From Icerya purchasi (lineage: Eukaryota; Arthropoda; Insecta; Hemiptera; Monophlebidae): a stretch of 64,000 nucleotides of DNA. Positions 44,917 through 57,464 of the stretch are shown here, one piece after another. The notes below the pieces were generated by a model. The model worked only from the letters and a program-made list of their open reading frames with translations. It was not told where the DNA came from and made no database searches. The translations under genes were made by a program, and so were the position numbers. Numbering within the stretch: the first letter of the stretch is position 1; every line of letters begins with the position of its first letter. The stretch lies in assembly GCA_039619475.1 (NCBI GenBank), contig CM077115.1, positions 34,671,083 to 34,735,082 on the forward strand, in the 5' to 3' direction.

Positions 44917-45129
44917 CTTCTATATATATTTAATTACATGTATTGCGAATAATTCTGTAAATAGCAAATTTATTATATAAGTCATTTAGCGATGTTTATA
45001 TTGCTATTGATATTTATAATTTTGTTAAATAAGTTATTGCCAATTTTAAAATCTATTTTGGCTATTTTGGCTATTTTGTAATATGGTTTTTAGATGTTGA
45101 TAATTGTGTAGATGTTTTTATTTACATAA

Positions 45130-45470
45130 TCCATTGTATATCTGTTGTTTTATTATGCAAATGTTTTTTATTTTTATTGGCTATTCTCTTTAAATATTTT
45201 CTTTATAATGTTTAATTCTCGGTTTATACTTTTATTATTAATTTGAGATGTGTGTATAGTCGATGTATATACACGTTGAGAAAAGAAGATATTTAATGAG
45301 AGATTGGATGTGTTGTTCATGGTTATATTAGCAGTTGTTTCCTTTCTAAAAATTTCATATATTAGTTTTTTATTAATTATCGATACGTTTATGTCTAAGA
45401 AATGTATATATTTATTTCCAATTTCTACTGTATATTGTAACTCTTATCATTTCTATTATTCAGAAAAGTA
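45130..45470 (-). pseudogene. Penelope-like reverse transcriptase, C-terminal RT part
   Basis: One minus-strand frame reads LQYTVEIGNKYIHFLDINVS, then KLIYEIFRKETTANITMN and, after SNLSLN, INRELNIIKKIFKEN. In Penelope-like elements the segment after the catalytic box reads LQFTxExExxxxxxFLDLxIxR, FxIYRKPTxTDxxI and xSxHP, so order and spacing fit well. Here KPT has become KET and the SxHP motif is lost. The catalytic box (xYVDD) upstream is not recognisable. Confidence 0.7.
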
Positions 45471-45564
45471 TGAAAATTACTAATATTTATTTTATTTAAT
45501 GTTCACATCTGAGATGTTTCACGTTTATATTTTTTCATTATTTTTTTTAATATATTATGGATTT

Positions 45565-46540
45565 CAATATCTCCCATTAGATTAGTGGACACTTACTATC
45601 GACATTTTTTATAATCATATTTACTATAGGCAGATGGCATTTTTTTATATTGCTTTAATCTCCCTTTAAAATTATTTATAACGGAGCGTGTCCGTTCTTC
45701 AAAACAAATAAATTCAATAATTAACATAACTAATAATTAATATATGTATCTTTTTTATAAATACATGTTTCAATTCCAACAATTAATTCCAAAACATTAA
45801 CAAAAAGTGGTATATATACAATAATTATTATACACAGTGTGTATACATACAAGTATGTACAATATTCAATTGCACCAATCGATAATGACTGTAATTATTG
45901 TTTTATAAATACTGTTGATAATATTTAAGAAAGACCGAGAAGAAGAAAAAGAAAAAAAAAAAACGAAAGTGAAACGTGTTTAATAATACAAAACTATTAA
46001 TTTAATTTCTTATTTATTAAAGAAAAAAAATGTTCTTCGGATTTTTTTTGTTATTTATCTTTTTTTATATATAAAGTGGTTGGTGGTACTAACTAAAAAA
46101 CAGAGAGGGTAAAAATAAAGCCTTAATAATATCGTACTTGAAGGTCACGCTCAAAAACAAAAAAAAAAGAATAGTCCAAAAATTCCGAAATATTTGGGCT
46201 GCCGTTGAAAATTCCTATTTCGAACAGAAACTTTTAGAAAAGAGCTCTCTTTTTCCAATCTGTAAAAAAAGAATGTTTTTTTTATAAATATTTTTTCGGT
46301 TTCCAAAATTGTTATGTTCTTTGTTTACGTCTTTCGGTAGGAACAAAAGGAGCGTAACAAAATTCTTTTAATTTTTAAGAAATCTTTTCGAAACTAAACA
46401 TCAAAGAAAAATCGACTTTGGCTTTTCGAAGAATGCCATATCAGATCGGGGGGGGGGCCTTGCTTTCGATGTTTGCGATGACGATTTTACATCACATGTC
46501 TACGGTGAAATTAGCCCGATTTCCATGGTCGTGTAAAGTT
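45565..46540. other. AT-rich stretch without a recognisable gene
   Basis: No coding evidence. A minus-strand piece at about 45610-45715 may extend the Penelope-like remnant, but I could not support it. G run at 46449-46457. Confidence 0.45.
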
Positions 46541-46544
46541 AGCC

Positions 46545-48155
46545 GACAAATTTTTGGTAATTCAAAATGAACATTGCAAAACAATTAAGAATCATTTGGT
46601 GGTCACTAGTAGTCTATTTCCAAAATTTGGTAGTAAACACGGTTCGGTTTCTAGAGACCAATAAAAAAAAAAAAAAAAAAAAACATTCCGAAAATCACCT
46701 TGATACATTACTTTGTTTGATTATAGGAAGTAGTTAAATTTATTTTATAATACAAATAGAATAATTAATGATTATGAATTAGATAACTGCTAAATTTGAA
46801 AAAAAAATGAGACCGATTTGTAAAACCGTTAAAATCACTGTTGAAACAAATATCGATCGCTCTGTTTGTAAAACGCGTCTTGCTCGCTTGCCGATGTGAA
46901 CACTGTAATTGCTTTATAATAATTTTTCTTTTTTAAATTTACAAGTTATACTACTTTATAATCGTTAAACAAGCCGATTTTTGCACAACTATAATTGGTA
47001 AATTTTTGAAGTTATATTAAATATAATATTCCGTCATAATTTTATACGGCTGGCACACTGTACGGAATTAATAATTTTTTTAACTAGACAATTTCTACAA
47101 CATGAAAAGACACAATTTACACGCTGAAAGTGAAATTAACCTCGAATTACTTAGCAGAACTTTTTATTTTCATTTTAATTACTGCATACAGTGAATACCA
47201 ACATTACTTATTCAATTTTTAATTAGAAAATTTAAATACTTCATATAATCAAACAAAATAATGTATCAAGGCGATTTCAGCGATTTCGTTGGTCGGCTTC
47301 ACATTCTTAGAATTCCCCCCGTATGCATATAATGCAAGGAATCCTAAAAACGACAAAAATATTCAATTAAAAAATACAATAGTTCAGAAACGGTTTGACT
47401 TATAAACTTCGAAATTAGATCATAAATTACACTTAAAATTCTCTTTAAGACAATATCAATAACTTCAAGTTAACCGATTACCGTGGACGGTAAAAAACCC
47501 CACAAATCGCCAAGAATATATAATATGGAAATTATAACACGACCTCAAAAATCATACTTAAAAAATTCATAACTCATCACCAGATAACTCTTTAAAAGTG
47601 AAATTCAAAATATAAAACAAAGTGCGGAAGCTCCTCCATAAAAACCAAAACCAAAAAAAAGGATGTTCATATAAGTAATAGCTCGAGCAAAAAAGTTAAG
47701 GAAACCAAACATAAACATACGCGTAAAAGACCGTTTTATAGGAAAACTATAGCCGAGGTTACAGCTTTTCTATTTAGGCCCTCCGGGAGCCGAAAGCTCG
47801 GAATTTTTGAAAAAAATATTTTTTTTTCTGGACATGAGATATTGATGAAAAGATTGCTATTTGTCGGTAACGAAAAATCGTATTTCATTTTCTTAATTAA
47901 CGAAAATTTCAAAAAAGCGCCAAAATCCCTCTTTGCGGCACGAAAAATCAGACTTGTTTGTTTTGAATTTAGTATTATGCAAACGTAAATTATAGCTATC
48001 TATAACTCACCATACGAAATGTCAAATCGTTTTTTTATTGGTCTCTAGAAACTGAACCGTTTACTACCAAATTTTGGGAATAGCCTACTAATATGACCAC
48101 CAAATGATTCTTAATTGTTTTGCAATGTTCCTTTTGAATTACCAAAAATTTGTCG
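46545..48155. mobile_element. Candidate foldback or long-TIR element
   Basis: Outer inverted pair: 46545-46683 and 48030-48155 are mostly complementary over about 130 bp. Shared stretches include GACAAATTTTTGGTAATTCAAAA, ACATTGCAAAACAATTAAGA, ATCATTTGGTGGTCA and TTTCTAGAGACCAATAAAAA. Inner inverted pair: 46695-46732 and 47238-47275 are complementary over about 38 bp, for example CCTTGATACATTA and TTTGTTTGATTATA. On the left the two arms are adjacent, while on the right about 750 bp separate them. No transposase is visible. The alternative is two short retroelement copies facing each other, since each outer arm ends inward in an A run. Confidence 0.5.
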
Positions 48156-51100
48156 ACCAACAACTTTACTTAGGCCAATTTTGTTACTTTTTACGAGACT
48201 GAACGATTTATCTGAAAAAGAAATATAGTATCTGTCGATTCGTAAAAACTGCTTAGTTGAAGCATCGGCAACTAGATCGCTTAAAAAGAATACGACCTTT
48301 AATTCCCAAGCATCCGAACTACCTGTTCTCATGTTCACTCTTGTTACATCGGATAGCATGTTTATAAAGAAACGGATGTGCGTAGAAAAATGATCATTTT
48401 AACGTAATACAAATATACGTCAACTCGACGTCAATATATATATATGATAGTAATTCGCTGCCATTCACGCCACCATTAAACATTTATCTCTACTTAATTA
48501 TTTTGACATTACCGAAAATCTAACATACTGCTGTACGTACTGCGATGGCCAAATCTACTCTCTGCGGCTATATAATATCAACGATAGCAACTGTACGCAG
48601 CAGATTTTAACGGATAAAAAATATACATAAATAAACATAAGTCTATGATCAGTTTTTTGTTCGACCAATAAAGAAATTTTCACTATCAATCCTCGTTTCA
48701 TTTCGATTATAATGGATAATTGCGTTTTATTGTTCCAGCAAGATCCGCGTTAACGCACATCACAAAATTACGGGACGTAAATTCTAATGTAAATAAAAAA
48801 TATCGATAATATTTGCCAACGTATTAGAATTATTAAATACTGCGATTAAATAAAATCGAATTAACATTCGAATAAAGTAATAAACGAAGAGTGTAGCGAA
48901 TCCAAGTAAAAAATTTCCGGTAAGATATATAAATACATTAAATAATGAACCAGTTTTTAATTATATTATTAAAAAAAAAAAAAAAAAAGAAAAAACTGCC
49001 TACTCAAGATAAAAACTGAGCAGATGTAAAACATATCTGAAGCTTTAGAATAATATATAACTTATCTCATAAGAAAATAAAGCAAAAAGAACAAATTTTC
49101 CGCGTCTTAACAGATACCTTCCTCCTCATTTCATTATTATTCAATAATTTTACGTTGAACATATTTCAGTTCTCCCTATCACTGCGAATGTTAATGGTCA
49201 AGCACATCGGCATAATAGATTGCATTTTAAAAATTCTGCATACTCCGAGACACTATATTTGAACCTCACGACATCTCATAGTGTAGAGTCGTTAGGCTAC
49301 ACCAGAGTACAAAGAAAGAAATTGAATGAACGGAGAAAAGGAGGAAAAGTCAAAGGGCAATTTCAAACTTTTTGATTAGAGTAAATCCGACAATTAGCAA
49401 CTTTACATAATATCCTAGTATGAAACTCCAATTAAAGCGGACAGAAAAATATTCCACTAAAATCTATTATTATTTTAAACTATAGAAGAGCATTACAAAA
49501 AAAAAAAAAAAAAAAAGAAAAAAAACAAAAAACATGACCTAACTTTATTTGCTCATATAGTTACTTCTCAGAATATCTGCACCACCTTAATAGAAATTCA
49601 TGATTCCGTAATCACTGACGTTCGGGTACCATCAAAATTTTTAGCACTAATAACTAGGGATTAAACAGAAATTTTACCGTTCGGAAGTTTATTTATCTGT
49701 CATTCTCTATTGTATTAGAGACAGCACTGGAATTTTCTTTTACTTATCGCGTGATTACCGATTTTCTTCAACAGAAGACCAATGATCGTATATATGTAGT
49801 GAGCAAGTAACTAAAATGTCCAAGGACGAAAATAAATAGTATAATAATATGTTTCGTCGGACTCATATAACAGAAAGAGTTGGATAAGTGGAAACGATTG
49901 TTCTTTAGAAAAATTCAGAAGGTTACAAGAAAGATTTCTGGTAACCCAGAAAAAGATCGAATACTACCTGGGAAATCATTAATGCACCCAAAATTCCACG
50001 CCGGAAATAGGGAGAAACTGGAGCGGTTCATGACATTTTTTAATCAATCACAATGTTAACAAGTCCTTTAAAAATACAAAGGGATGATGATGATAATGAC
50101 AATTATAATGTGCTCAAAAATGATGCAATCGGTAGATGCGATAAAGTTTCGTTCGTAGCAGTCTTATTCGTAAAATACTTATTTTTCGATTTCTCGCCCA
50201 ATTTCTCGATCGAAATTAGGCTAGATATTAAAATGTAATTCTAGAAAAAAAAAATTAAGATCGTTGTAAGGAATTAATAATTATCGTCGAAAATTATTAA
50301 GGGAGGTAGAGTGCTAAGTTCCGAAGTCCGTACTGGTAAGTAAAAATTTCAATGTCGGAACTAAAGCCAGATAAAGAAAATTACATGAATAGAATATTTT
50401 ACATTTGTAACGGGTTTGGCCAAACACGGACGATATACTTTTCGCCAATTAAAGCATCAATGGAGGAGAGTTATAATTAGTGTGAACGGGTTCGCAAAGT
50501 TACGCGCATAAAATCCTTGTAACTATTATTAATAACAAAAATCCAAGACGATAAATAACGAATACAATACAACGAAAAAAGCAAGCAGATAAAATGAGCT
50601 CGATCCGTGACTCACATCCTCCGAATAGCCGCGTTTCCGGTCTGCATTCTTTCCAAAACGCTACGGGGTCTCCACAAACGGGAAGAACAGGTTAAGACGG
50701 ATAATTATATAATAGAGACCTAAAAAACGTAAGAGGAAAAAATTAAATCCGCATCAATGTGTAACAGCAAAAGAATGATGGGTAGGTTTTTTGATTCGTA
50801 CAACGGAAATATCACGAGAGTTTCTCGCGTGCACACCCGAGCCGTCAAGTATAATAAAAAATATACATTTATTAGCGTTGGCGGAGTTATTTCGGGGTGG
50901 AAACAACAAAGGATAAAAAAAAGCTCACCTTCTGGATAAATATATCAATTTCTGCCGGCTTCTTCGGGAGATGAAAATATTTTCAATATAAATTGCACGA
51001 TGCGAATTAATGAAATTATTCGTCAACGAAATAGCAGACAATATTGTCGGAGCGGAAGAATTTCTTACGTACCAATTGCCAATAAAAAAAATAACAACAA

Positions 51101-51512
51101 TAAATAATGCAGCCCAAACCACCTTCATCGAGATGAACTTCATTTTCGCTTCGAACCTAACACTATCGACAATCGATCTACCAGGAACTGCATGCCCTTA
51201 AGTTTACAACGCCGCTCCTGGCATTCCCAAAAACTCGGACTCCCCAAAACGAGAAACCAACAAAGAAACTGCCAGGCGCTTAATATTTGCCGAAAAATTA
51301 TATTTTAAATTCCACATTTAAATTTTTTTTTTTAAATATTAAAATATTGCCGCTTTTTTTAGATATTTAAGAATCGTAAGTAGGATTTCGGCTCTCTCCT
51401 ACTGGCTATGCCACTGACATGGATGAAATTACAAAGAATATAATCGTTAAAAAACTCATCCACTTGTGTATTGACGGAGTACGTAACATCCTAAAATTAA
51501 CATAAATAATTA

Positions 51513-51515
51513 CAT

Positions 51516-51549
<34 letters not shown>
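51513..51549. repeat. (CA)n(TA)n microsatellite
   Basis: A few CA units pass into about 13 TA units. Confidence 0.9.
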
Positions 51550-52393
51550 GTTTTCACAGATGTGCATCATAATTATACCACACATGCGCGCACGTGTCGG
51601 AAGAGTTCCTTATAATATCATCCATGTATAGTTAGATTTCTATTTAATTTGATAGTTTTTGAAACTCTTAATTGAAGCCAAAAAAAAAAAAAAAAAAAAA
51701 AACCAACAAAAAACAAGAAATACTATTACAATTATAGATATTAGTTAGATTTTTTTTACGTCAAAAATGTATTTATTTACAATTGTATAAAAAATGACCG
51801 TGTTATTTTTTTATTTTTTTTACGAAATTATTACGAGAAAATGAACCCGCATAAAACATCAATAAGATTTTTTAAAAACCTAGATTAAAATCTGCGCAGG
51901 AAGAGTGAAAAAATATGAAAGTTCAATTTCCCGCTGATCTAGCCTCCAAATCGGACAAGCTAATGTGCAACATTTTATAAAATTATGGAAACGAATTTCG
52001 GAAAATTTTATCTCACTATGAAAATTGTTCAAATTACAATGTAACTAAAAACGGCGGTGAAATCTTCGGTGAATAATGGCGGCGAATTTTTCTCAGCAAC
52101 AACTACTAATGCGGGAAGAAGAATTATAGAGAGAAAATTCGACGCAGAAAAAACAAGATAATAATTTAAAAGAGGAGGAGCAAAGAAAACGTGAATAAAT
52201 ATAAATAAGAGACGGAGAAAAAAAAACAGTCATCAGGCGAGATAATGAAAATTGCGAAGGTCAGAGTGGTTTCATCTGTGAGACATTAGCACGCGCTAAT
52301 ACAAACAAAATGTATACGCCGCCTTGTGTTTTATCATTAGAATAATTAACAGCGCATTGTTTCCAAATAAATCGGCTGCGGCTCTTACAATAT

Positions 52394-52425
52394 ACACACA
52401 CACACACACACGCGCGCGCGCACGC
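52394..52425. repeat. (CA)n(CG)n microsatellite
   Basis: About nine CA units followed by five CG units; alternating purine-pyrimidine throughout, so it could adopt Z-DNA. Confidence 0.9.
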
Positions 52426-54863
52426 ACAATCAATGTGTGCATCGAACTTGCATAATAGGCAACACATTTCAGTCGTCGTAAATAATTTCGTGTTCTAACA
52501 ACAGTTTGCGACAGTGTCACAGTTGCGTGCGGTGATTAAACCAATATTCGTACGACGAAAAATTAACTACAAAAGAGCAATGAGTGAAGTCACGAGTGTA
52601 CAGACGACAAGCATCGTTAACAGGAATGAAGGCACTAAGAGAAGCTTTTAAAACCTACCCACACTCTCGAAGAAGAAGAAGAAGAAGAACGTTCGTAGTA
52701 ATGTCAACAACGAGACTGTTTCTTGACCTTTACACCCGTAAAAGAAGTTTGCGATACCTGCGAGCGCTATTTCTTAGCTGACACATACCCGAAGCGCCAA
52801 CTCGTTCGCCTCCCGTAATGCGCTTTCATCAGTTTTATTTCCTTCCAATGATATGCTCACTGCGGAGCACAGAAGCCTTTTACGGTTTTGCTTCTTCCAG
52901 TCTGCAATCTGCCAATCACCGATCTCTTCCTTGATCGCTCAAGATTCAGGCTTACCATAAAAATAATCTATTATATAATCATAGTTTGAGTTTTTACTTT
53001 GTCAGTTCTTCTACCGTTTAATTCCATATAATGGGAATTAAAATGTACACATCTAGAATATCATCCTTCGTCGCGCACTAGCTGTTATTATCCCACTTCA
53101 TTTTCACCATTTTTCGAGTGAATATAAAAGAAAAATACGACGCTACTCGAGGGATTTAATTGAATAAATATAATTCACCGAGACTAGTTTCACAACATTA
53201 ATTAGTTTTATTCCATAACATTTTCTAAACTCTTCTCCATAATCCATGATATGCCGTTATCAAAAAAAGAAAAAAAAAAAGAAAAAAAAACAACAAAAGA
53301 AACACAACTACCTCTTTACGAAGAAATTATTTTAAAAAAGCAGCCGATGGGTTAACTCTTTGTTTTTTTTTCTTCAACGAAACCACAGAGGTGTCAACAA
53401 TAATATACAGTGGTCCCAATACAGCAGAAATTAACACATCTCCCCAATAGCGACTGCATGAAACCATGCCTGTTAATAATACTACAAACACGCGCTTATT
53501 AGATTTATTATAAACAGAAATCGTTGGCAGTACTATATATAATAATAGTAGCGCGGTGGTGATAAATTATGAAAAATAAATTTCGCGTTAAATTATTTGC
53601 AAAATAAGTTAGTACCATTCGTGATAATAATCTGAAAAACTACCTATTTTGTCCCGGTTTCCATCCTAATTTTCATTTTTCTTTAAGTTAGCCAGATTTT
53701 CTTTTTTTCCCTTCCCCACACCGTACTACAATTCGTCGCGTATTTTTTTTTATCATTACTTTACTCTATTGATAAGAGGGCGCACGTTACGCGAAGGTGT
53801 TTCATTCTTACCGTTATCAATGGCGCAATGTAATTAAAATCACGGGTGATCGATCTCTTTTATGCCATATCGCGTAAAATCAATTTTTTCCAAAAAAATT
53901 TCGACGCGCAATTAAATACGGAAAATACGCTGAAATAGTAAAATTTTCAATATTGTCGCCTCACTTATTATTACATTAATATTCTAATATTGCCATTTTT
54001 TGAATTGTTTTTTTAAAAAAAAAAAAACAGAAACAAATAGCCGTCACCAACCAAAAGAAAGATCGTTCGAAAAAAATAATAGGCAAAACTACGCAACAAT
54101 ATCCGTAAAAACGATACAACTCTGCTTCAGGGATTTAATAACCAGCTTTCACGTGTAAAGACTGCTAAACATGGAAAGATTGCAAATTTGGGGACAGCTA
54201 TTAGTCACTCGCGAAAGACTGATAAAGGCAAGGTTTCCTCGTGCGCAGTTTAATACGATGATTCTTCTGTCGGTGAATAAACACGTCTCGGGTTAAGGAG
54301 TTCGGCTACCGAACCAGAGATGTCATCGATTTTCGGCATTATGCGCAATATTCAAGTTAATAACTCGAACTTTTTTCGAATTATTTGACATTTTCGGCGT
54401 TTCGGAACCGTCTTATTACGGTTTTTCCTACCCGCGCGCATTTCGGAATTTTCAAAAATAAGCGAAAAACCGCATAACGTTTTCCGAAAACTTCAACCGT
54501 GCGAATCTGACCCCGTAGGGGAAAACGAAAAAAACATGCCACATTACCGTCTAGCAATGTTCCCTTGAAATACCGCATGCGAAACGTACGCTTATTATTA
54601 ATCTTCCAATTATACTCCATACCGGTTATACCTATTCTTGGAGAGAGAGAAGTGAAAGTGACTATTTACAGTTGTTCTAGCAAGCGTTCTTCTGCTCACA
54701 CTCGAACAAGTCGGTTTTTTTTCTTTTAGTTTGTCTTTTTTTTTTTAAGAGAATCTAAACTTGAGTACAACGACTGTCGTCCAATAATAGAATTGCAGTA
54801 AATTCAAAAATTTTAAAATGACCGTTACAGGCTCCGGATTTGTTCCTTAACGCGCAATTTCAA

Positions 54864-54894
<31 letters not shown>

Positions 54895-55552
54895 AGCGAA
54901 TCAACTATGAACATTAACCCGACGCAAGTGAAATTTTTGCAAGTTTAAGGCAGTGTCCATTAAAACCGCAAGTCCTACCCGGACGATATATCACTGTCTG
55001 ATCAACTGCGCCGTCGCATAATTGCTGACCCCATTTCAAGGAAAATTCCCTACACATTTCGAAAAAAAAAAAAAAAAAGTTGGACTATCGGTTTAGTTAT
55101 TACATTTTACCGCCTTGACGTAATTCCATTTTTAGTTTACTCGGATAGCAATGACAGAGCGTTCATTTTCCTCAAATTTCCGATTATTTCTTTACATTGA
55201 TTAAACACGCGCCATTCCCCATTATCATTATATCATACCGGTTTAAATTCCTAAGATGCAACCGATGTTTTTAATACTACAGATTCTTTTTCTATCGTTC
55301 CGACTGTGTTTTTCAATGTTTTTTTTCCCCGTTTTGTCCTATTGAGGTGCAGCTATATAGTTCGGCTTAAATTTAATATTACCCTTCGCTGCTCTTCTAC
55401 TTTCATTCTTTTATATTTTTTAAACTCTATGGTATATCGAATAATATCGCAAAAAAAAAAAAAAAAAAAAAAATGAAGAAGCAATATTAGATATGTCTAA
55501 CACGCGAGACAGCATCTTCGAGTACAATGAAAGTAATAAACACCTTTTCACT

Positions 55553-55582
<30 letters not shown>

Positions 55583-55586
<4 letters not shown>

Positions 55587-55621
55587 GTCCGGCTTTAGTT
55601 AACTATCAAGCCATTTGGCCA
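55583..55621 (-). repeat. Short A-box plus poly(A) unit, copy 4
   Basis: On the minus strand TGGCCAAATGG (55611-55621) fits TRGCNNANNGG. It is followed by CTTGATAGTTAACTAAAG, CCGGACCAT and a long poly(A) (plus-strand T run 55557-55583). It shares CAAATGGCTTG-like sequence with copy 2. Confidence 0.4.
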
Positions 55622-57319
55622 GACTAGAAGTTCTGCCAACAATTGAAAACTCAGCAATAAATTGCGTATAATCAAAAAATAAATAAATAAACAATCATCC
55701 AGCAGCACAGAGAACTTTTCGGATAGTAGTAAAAGAAGTACCAACTATAAAAAAAAAAAAAAAAAAACGAAAATCTAAAAACACGAAAATTATTCGGGGT
55801 TAAATTTTTTAGATAGCTCAGTGTTTTTTTTTTTTTTGTTTCACCTGTAATACGAAAAAAAATAAAAAATTAACGTGCGTGATGGGAGAAATGTTGCGTA
55901 GGAAACACTAATAATGATGCAAACGACTACAAAGTCACTCTAATTACCGATTTTTGCATTTTCTTCTCCCGTTTAGTCTTCTATCTTACACCAGTTTAAT
56001 AATAATGCATTCTCCGAATTATTGGATTTACGTAAACTTGATTTTAATTAGGGAATATCTCTGATATGCTCCTTCTTGAGATACTCTTCCTTCTGTGCCT
56101 GTGTAATCGATTTTCGTTTAACTTCGCTATTTCGACTTTCTTTTTTTTTCTAATTCCTTCTTTTCCCACGGTGTAGTTCAGATGTAGACAGCTAGATTAT
56201 TAATCTTCCCGATTAATCTGCAAAGAGAGAAAAAATAAATACCTCTACTAGCACCGTTTTAAAAAATTTGTTTTTCGGAGCTTCAGAATGTACAAGATTT
56301 ACGCAGCAATACAATACCCCACCAGCACACCTCAGTAATATTATTTCAATGAAGAAAACCTGTTGCAAAAACTCGAATAATAATAATAATGGGGGAAATG
56401 AGGGAAGACAACTCTAATGAGATCGGAAATGGCGAAGTCTTGATATGGGCGTTCCGGAGAGTTGCTCCGCTTTTTTTTTATATATTTAATCGCCGATAAT
56501 GAGAAGTTATTTATAATTTTTGTCTACTGCTGCGCGAATCGCACTAGTTTCCAGTTGTAAAACTGCCACTACCGTCCTGCAACCTGCAAAACTTCCACAC
56601 TTGCTCACACTGGATTATCATAATACGCCGTATCGTTGCACATGTTCTTAACACTATTTTAGGAGCAACGCTCTGTGTAACTATTTTTACACCGGGAATT
56701 TTTTAATTTTCCCCTACAGTTCCGGAATAATGCCCTCATCTCCGCATGTTCATAAACAGCAAAGATAATTCTTCCTTTGCGAATTTCGGCCGAACAAAGT
56801 TGCCGGCACCATCTTTTTTCGGTAATTCGAATATTCAAACACAACCGATCGCCCAAAATCACAAAAAGATTGCATAAAAAAAAAAAAACAACTTTACATT
56901 TATTTACTTCACACAGACCACTTTCTTCGCCCTCTTAAGGAACTTGAATCTCACTTGCTTTTCCGTCTATAAAAAAAAACAAAAAAAAAACCGTTATTTT
57001 GTTATAAAAATAGTCCATATGACATTTAAAAAAAAAAACAGCTCTTAATCTATAGCGGTTGAAATCACGTTTATTTCCAACTACGTTATCATTTGCAAGC
57101 CGAGAAAATAAAAATACATTCTCAACCTTCATTGAAAAAGTAAAAATACACTCCCATACGTATATATCGCGTGTTAGGCGGAATTACAAAAATAATAATT
57201 TTATTAATCGAGGTGTTTCACCACACTCGGCCGACATACGAGTGTATGTGTAGCAGAAGATGTTAACACTGTACGGTAGCTCTTCAATTTTTTAAAATAA
57301 AAAAAGAACGAATAAAATA

Positions 57320-57351
57320 AACTCTACGTTCTTGTAGTAAAACGTAGAGTT
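57320..57351. repeat. Perfect 11-bp hairpin
   Basis: AACTCTACGTT (57320-57330) and AACGTAGAGTT (57341-57351) are exact complements around a 10-base loop. No gene lies immediately next to it. Confidence 0.75.
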
Positions 57352-57431
57352 ACGCGAACGAGAATACAAGGTAAGGCGGGAGACGAAAAGATACCGAGGC
57401 AAATCGGGCAATTATAAACGATTTATTAGAG

Positions 57432-57459
<28 letters not shown>
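57432..57459. repeat. (CA)n microsatellite
   Basis: About 14 CA units. Confidence 0.95.

Positions 57460-57464
<5 letters not shown>

Larger units (their letters stand above)
43880..45560 (-). mobile_element. Penelope-like retroelement remnant
   Basis: Minus-strand similarity runs through three parts in the right order. First, RT/thumb sequence at about 45130-45470. Second, a GIY-YIG-type C-terminal end at about 44410-44560, with EHIIITAKHYPRNE, ILRIINDQKML and AEIYYIHKYRHI in alternating frames. Third, a 3' untranslated end at about 43880-44130 with CCGAAACATGTCGGTATATT, a sequence common downstream of the ORF in Penelope-like elements. The frame is broken many times. A 277-bp MITE sits at 44640-44916. 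The outer ends are approximate; I saw no long terminal repeats. Confidence 0.65.

Noticed and set aside
48111..48359. 82-codon minus-strand frame at the right arm of the inverted repeat
   Set aside because: It begins outside the repeat arm and has no known domain; the overlap with the arm explains part of its apparent order.
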